Source of the DNA: Palsa-1400 sp036008545
GTDB taxonomy: Bacteria; Verrucomicrobiota; Verrucomicrobiia; Limisphaerales; Palsa-1400
DNA: 6,947 bases
Reading direction: 5' to 3'
NCBI GenBank assembly: GCA_036008545.1
Contig: DASYNM010000291.1
Coordinates: 1 to 6,947, forward strand
Shown here: piece after piece, positions 5,622 to 6,947 of the stretch
How positions within the stretch are numbered: position 1 is the first letter of the stretch
How the letters are laid out: each line of letters opens with the position of its first letter
Translations under genes and position numbers: made by a program
Notes under the pieces: generated by a model
Told to the model about the DNA's origin: nothing
Database searches by the model: none
The model's input: only the letters and a program-made list of their open reading frames with translations

Positions 5622-6554
5622 ATGTTCTCGGCCTGCTCATGGCGCCGATTTTGCCTGCTCTTTCTGCTTTGCCTTCCGTCGGCGGCGTGGGCGGAGCCTC
5701 AGATTCTCCGACTCGCCACGTTTAACGTCGAAAATTATCTTGACGCCCCTTCCGGCACGCGCCACGTCAAATCGCCCGCCGCCCAGGCCAAGGTGCGCGA
5801 TTGCATTCTGGCCATGAAACCCGACGTTCTCGCGCTGGAAGAAATGGGCGCCACCAACGCTTTGCTGGATTTGCAGTCAAACCTAAAATCCTGCGGTTTG
5901 GACCTGCCGTTTTGGGAGGAGATCACCGGTTACGACACCAACATCCATGTCGCCGTCCTGAGCCGCTTTCCCATCGTCGCTCGCCGCCCGCACACCAACG
6001 AAAATTTCCTGCTCGACGGCCGCCGCCTGGCCGTCAGCCGCGGCTTTGCCGAGGTGGACATCCAGGTCAACGCGCGCTTGACGTTCACGCTCATTGCCGC
6101 GCATTTGAAATCGCGCCGCCCTTCCGGCATCGCCGATGAAGAGGAATGGCGCTACGAGGAAGCCGCGGCCTTGCGCCGGGTGATCGACGCTCGCCTCGCC
6201 CAGGACCCCGCGCAGAATCTAGCCGTGGTGGGCGATTTCAACGACATGCAAGACTCCAAGCCGTTGCGGGCGATTATGGGGCGCGGCGCGACGCGTTTAT
6301 TTGACACCCGCCCCGCCGAGCGCAACGGCGACGGCGCTACGAATGCCCCCGGCACCCGTGAATCGCGTCGCATTACTTGGACGGATTACTACGCCAAGGA
6401 AGATGTCTATAGCCGCATCGATTACATCCTGCTCGGGCGCGGTTTGCAAAGCCGCTGGCTCAAGGACGAGACATACGTATTGACCACGCCCGATTGGGGC
6501 CTGGCTTCGGACCATCGCCCGTTGGTGGCCGGATTCGCCATACGCGGCCCATGA
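5622..6554 (+). CDS. Secreted endonuclease/exonuclease/phosphatase-family protein
   Basis: The 310-residue product begins with a clear export signal: Arg8-Arg9, a Cys/Leu-rich core and a likely cleavage site after AWA (about residue 24). The mature part has the complete metal-dependent EEP set: TFNVEN (33-38), Glu74 in ALEEMG, His161 in AAHLKS, Asp205 and Asn207 in GDFND, Asp267 in SRIDYIL, and the closing SDHRP (296-300). Members hydrolyse phosphodiester or phosphomonoester bonds in nucleic acids, lipids or inositol phosphates. The substrate cannot be told here. With a signal peptide, a periplasmic or extracellular role such as nucleic acid or phosphate scavenging is most likely. ATG 5622 is chosen because it puts the signal peptide at the N-terminus; a TTG at 5586 would add 12 residues ahead of it. 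A TAATCT array follows the stop. Confidence 0.92.
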   Translation: MFSACSWRRFCLLFLLCLPSAAWAEPQILRLATFNVENYLDAPSGTRHVKSPAAQAKVRDCILAMKPDVLALEEMGATNALLDLQSNLKSCGLDLPFWEEITGYDTNIHVAVLSRFPIVARRPHTNENFLLDGRRLAVSRGFAEVDIQVNARLTFTLIAAHLKSRRPSGIADEEEWRYEEAAALRRVIDARLAQDPAQNLAVVGDFNDMQDSKPLRAIMGRGATRLFDTRPAERNGDGATNAPGTRESRRITWTDYYAKEDVYSRIDYILLGRGLQSRWLKDETYVLTTPDWGLASDHRPLVAGFAIRGP

Positions 6555-6560
6555 TTCCGT

Positions 6561-6594
6561 TCCTAATCTTAATCGTAATCTTAATCCTAATCTC
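6561..6594 (+). repeat. TAATCT degenerate hexamer array, copy 2
   Basis: This 34-base array differs from the copy at 4151-4184 at two positions and has the same orientation, 2410 bases away. It starts 6 bases after the phosphodiesterase-like gene and ends 3 bases before the ATG of the membrane protein gene, so it fills nearly all of the gap between them. It would form the leader or the promoter region of the downstream gene. Confidence 0.85.
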
Positions 6595-6597
6595 TTT

Positions 6598-6947
6598 ATG
6601 CCTCAAAGCCCGACCGCCATTCGCCTTCGCCTGCGGCTGGTGCTTGGACTGTTCATGTTGGGACTCGTGCTCAGTGGCCTGACGGCATTTCCGCTGCAAC
6701 GGGAACTTGAGGCCGCGACCTCAATTCGAGGCCTTGATAGCGCTGCCACCACCACGGCTCAAGGCAGTTTGGACACTTGGCTCCTGCGCGTCCGCGACGG
6801 GCTGCGGGACACTTACGGCCACTATCCGTGGGTCGCTTACGGCACCGACTGGCTGGGTTTCGCGCACCTGGTAATCGCCGTGTTTTTTGTCGGTCCGTTG
6901 GTCAATCCCGTGCGCAATATTTGGGTGCTCTGGGCGGGGCTGGTCGC
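6598..6947 (+). CDS. Conserved-looking membrane protein, N-terminal part (cut by window edge)
   Basis: An ATG at 6598 opens a frame that stays open to the end of the window (116 complete codons). The product starts with a basic segment (RLRLRL) and a hydrophobic helix (about 13-31, ending SGLTAFPL). A polar stretch of about 50 residues follows, then the distinctive YPWVAYGTDWLGFAH (77-90), a second helix (LVIAVFFVGPL, 91-101), and NPVRNIWVLWAG opening a third. The GTDWL-x-FAH and PVRN-x-WV pattern is one I associate with a small uncharacterised bacterial membrane protein family of about 200 residues; that recall is unverified. No function is known to me. Codon use is GC-rich and normal for the region. 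Confidence 0.8.
   Translation, partial: MPQSPTAIRLRLRLVLGLFMLGLVLSGLTAFPLQRELEAATSIRGLDSAATTTAQGSLDTWLLRVRDGLRDTYGHYPWVAYGTDWLGFAHLVIAVFFVGPLVNPVRNIWVLWAGLV

Noticed and set aside
6494..6682. Plus-strand open frame giving a hydrophobic peptide (ILIVILILIS)
   Set aside because: The hydrophobic run is the TAATCT array read in one frame. It overlaps the ends of two well-supported genes in other frames.

Overview
The window looks like chromosomal DNA from a fairly GC-rich bacterium, most likely a member of the Verrucomicrobiota (Pedosphaera/Limisphaerales type). This placement is an inference. It rests on a GxxExxx-family nuclease-fold gene, degenerate TAATCT intergenic repeats, a C-terminus of the '..FYRAV' kind and the general style of the proteins. 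No marker gene settles it.

Left half (about 1-4063): after the last 28 codons of a plus-strand gene comes a minus-strand block. In transcription order it holds a small uncharacterised protein with two CxxC pairs (4022-3417), RNase III rnc (3412-2720, 4-base gap), a self-contained cassette carrying a GxxExxx PDDEXK-like gene between inverted repeats (2706-2261), shikimate dehydrogenase aroE (2148-1225) and a type IV prepilin peptidase (1228-101) whose ATG overlaps the aroE stop. The block mixes RNA processing, aromatic amino acid biosynthesis and pilus/pseudopilus maturation. It is a housekeeping cluster interrupted by a mobile-looking insert. aroE appears to have its own promoter just downstream of the insert.

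Middle (4064-4781): about 700 bases without a convincing gene. It is packed with repeats: a TAATCT array, scattered ATTCAG units and a foldback element of about 107 bp made of four mini-hairpins in a larger inverted repeat.

Right half (4782-6947): an unrecognised, probably helical-repeat protein with base usage unlike its neighbours (its 5' end is uncertain and adjoins the foldback element), a secreted endonuclease/exonuclease/phosphatase-family protein with its full catalytic set, a second near-identical TAATCT array, and the start of a conserved-looking membrane protein cut by the window edge.

Best candidates for a second look are the 446-bp inverted-repeat-bounded GxxExxx cassette between rnc and aroE, the foldback element with a compensatory base-pair change, the large insertion in the prepilin peptidase, and several promoters placed so close to start codons that leaderless or near-leaderless translation is suggested.
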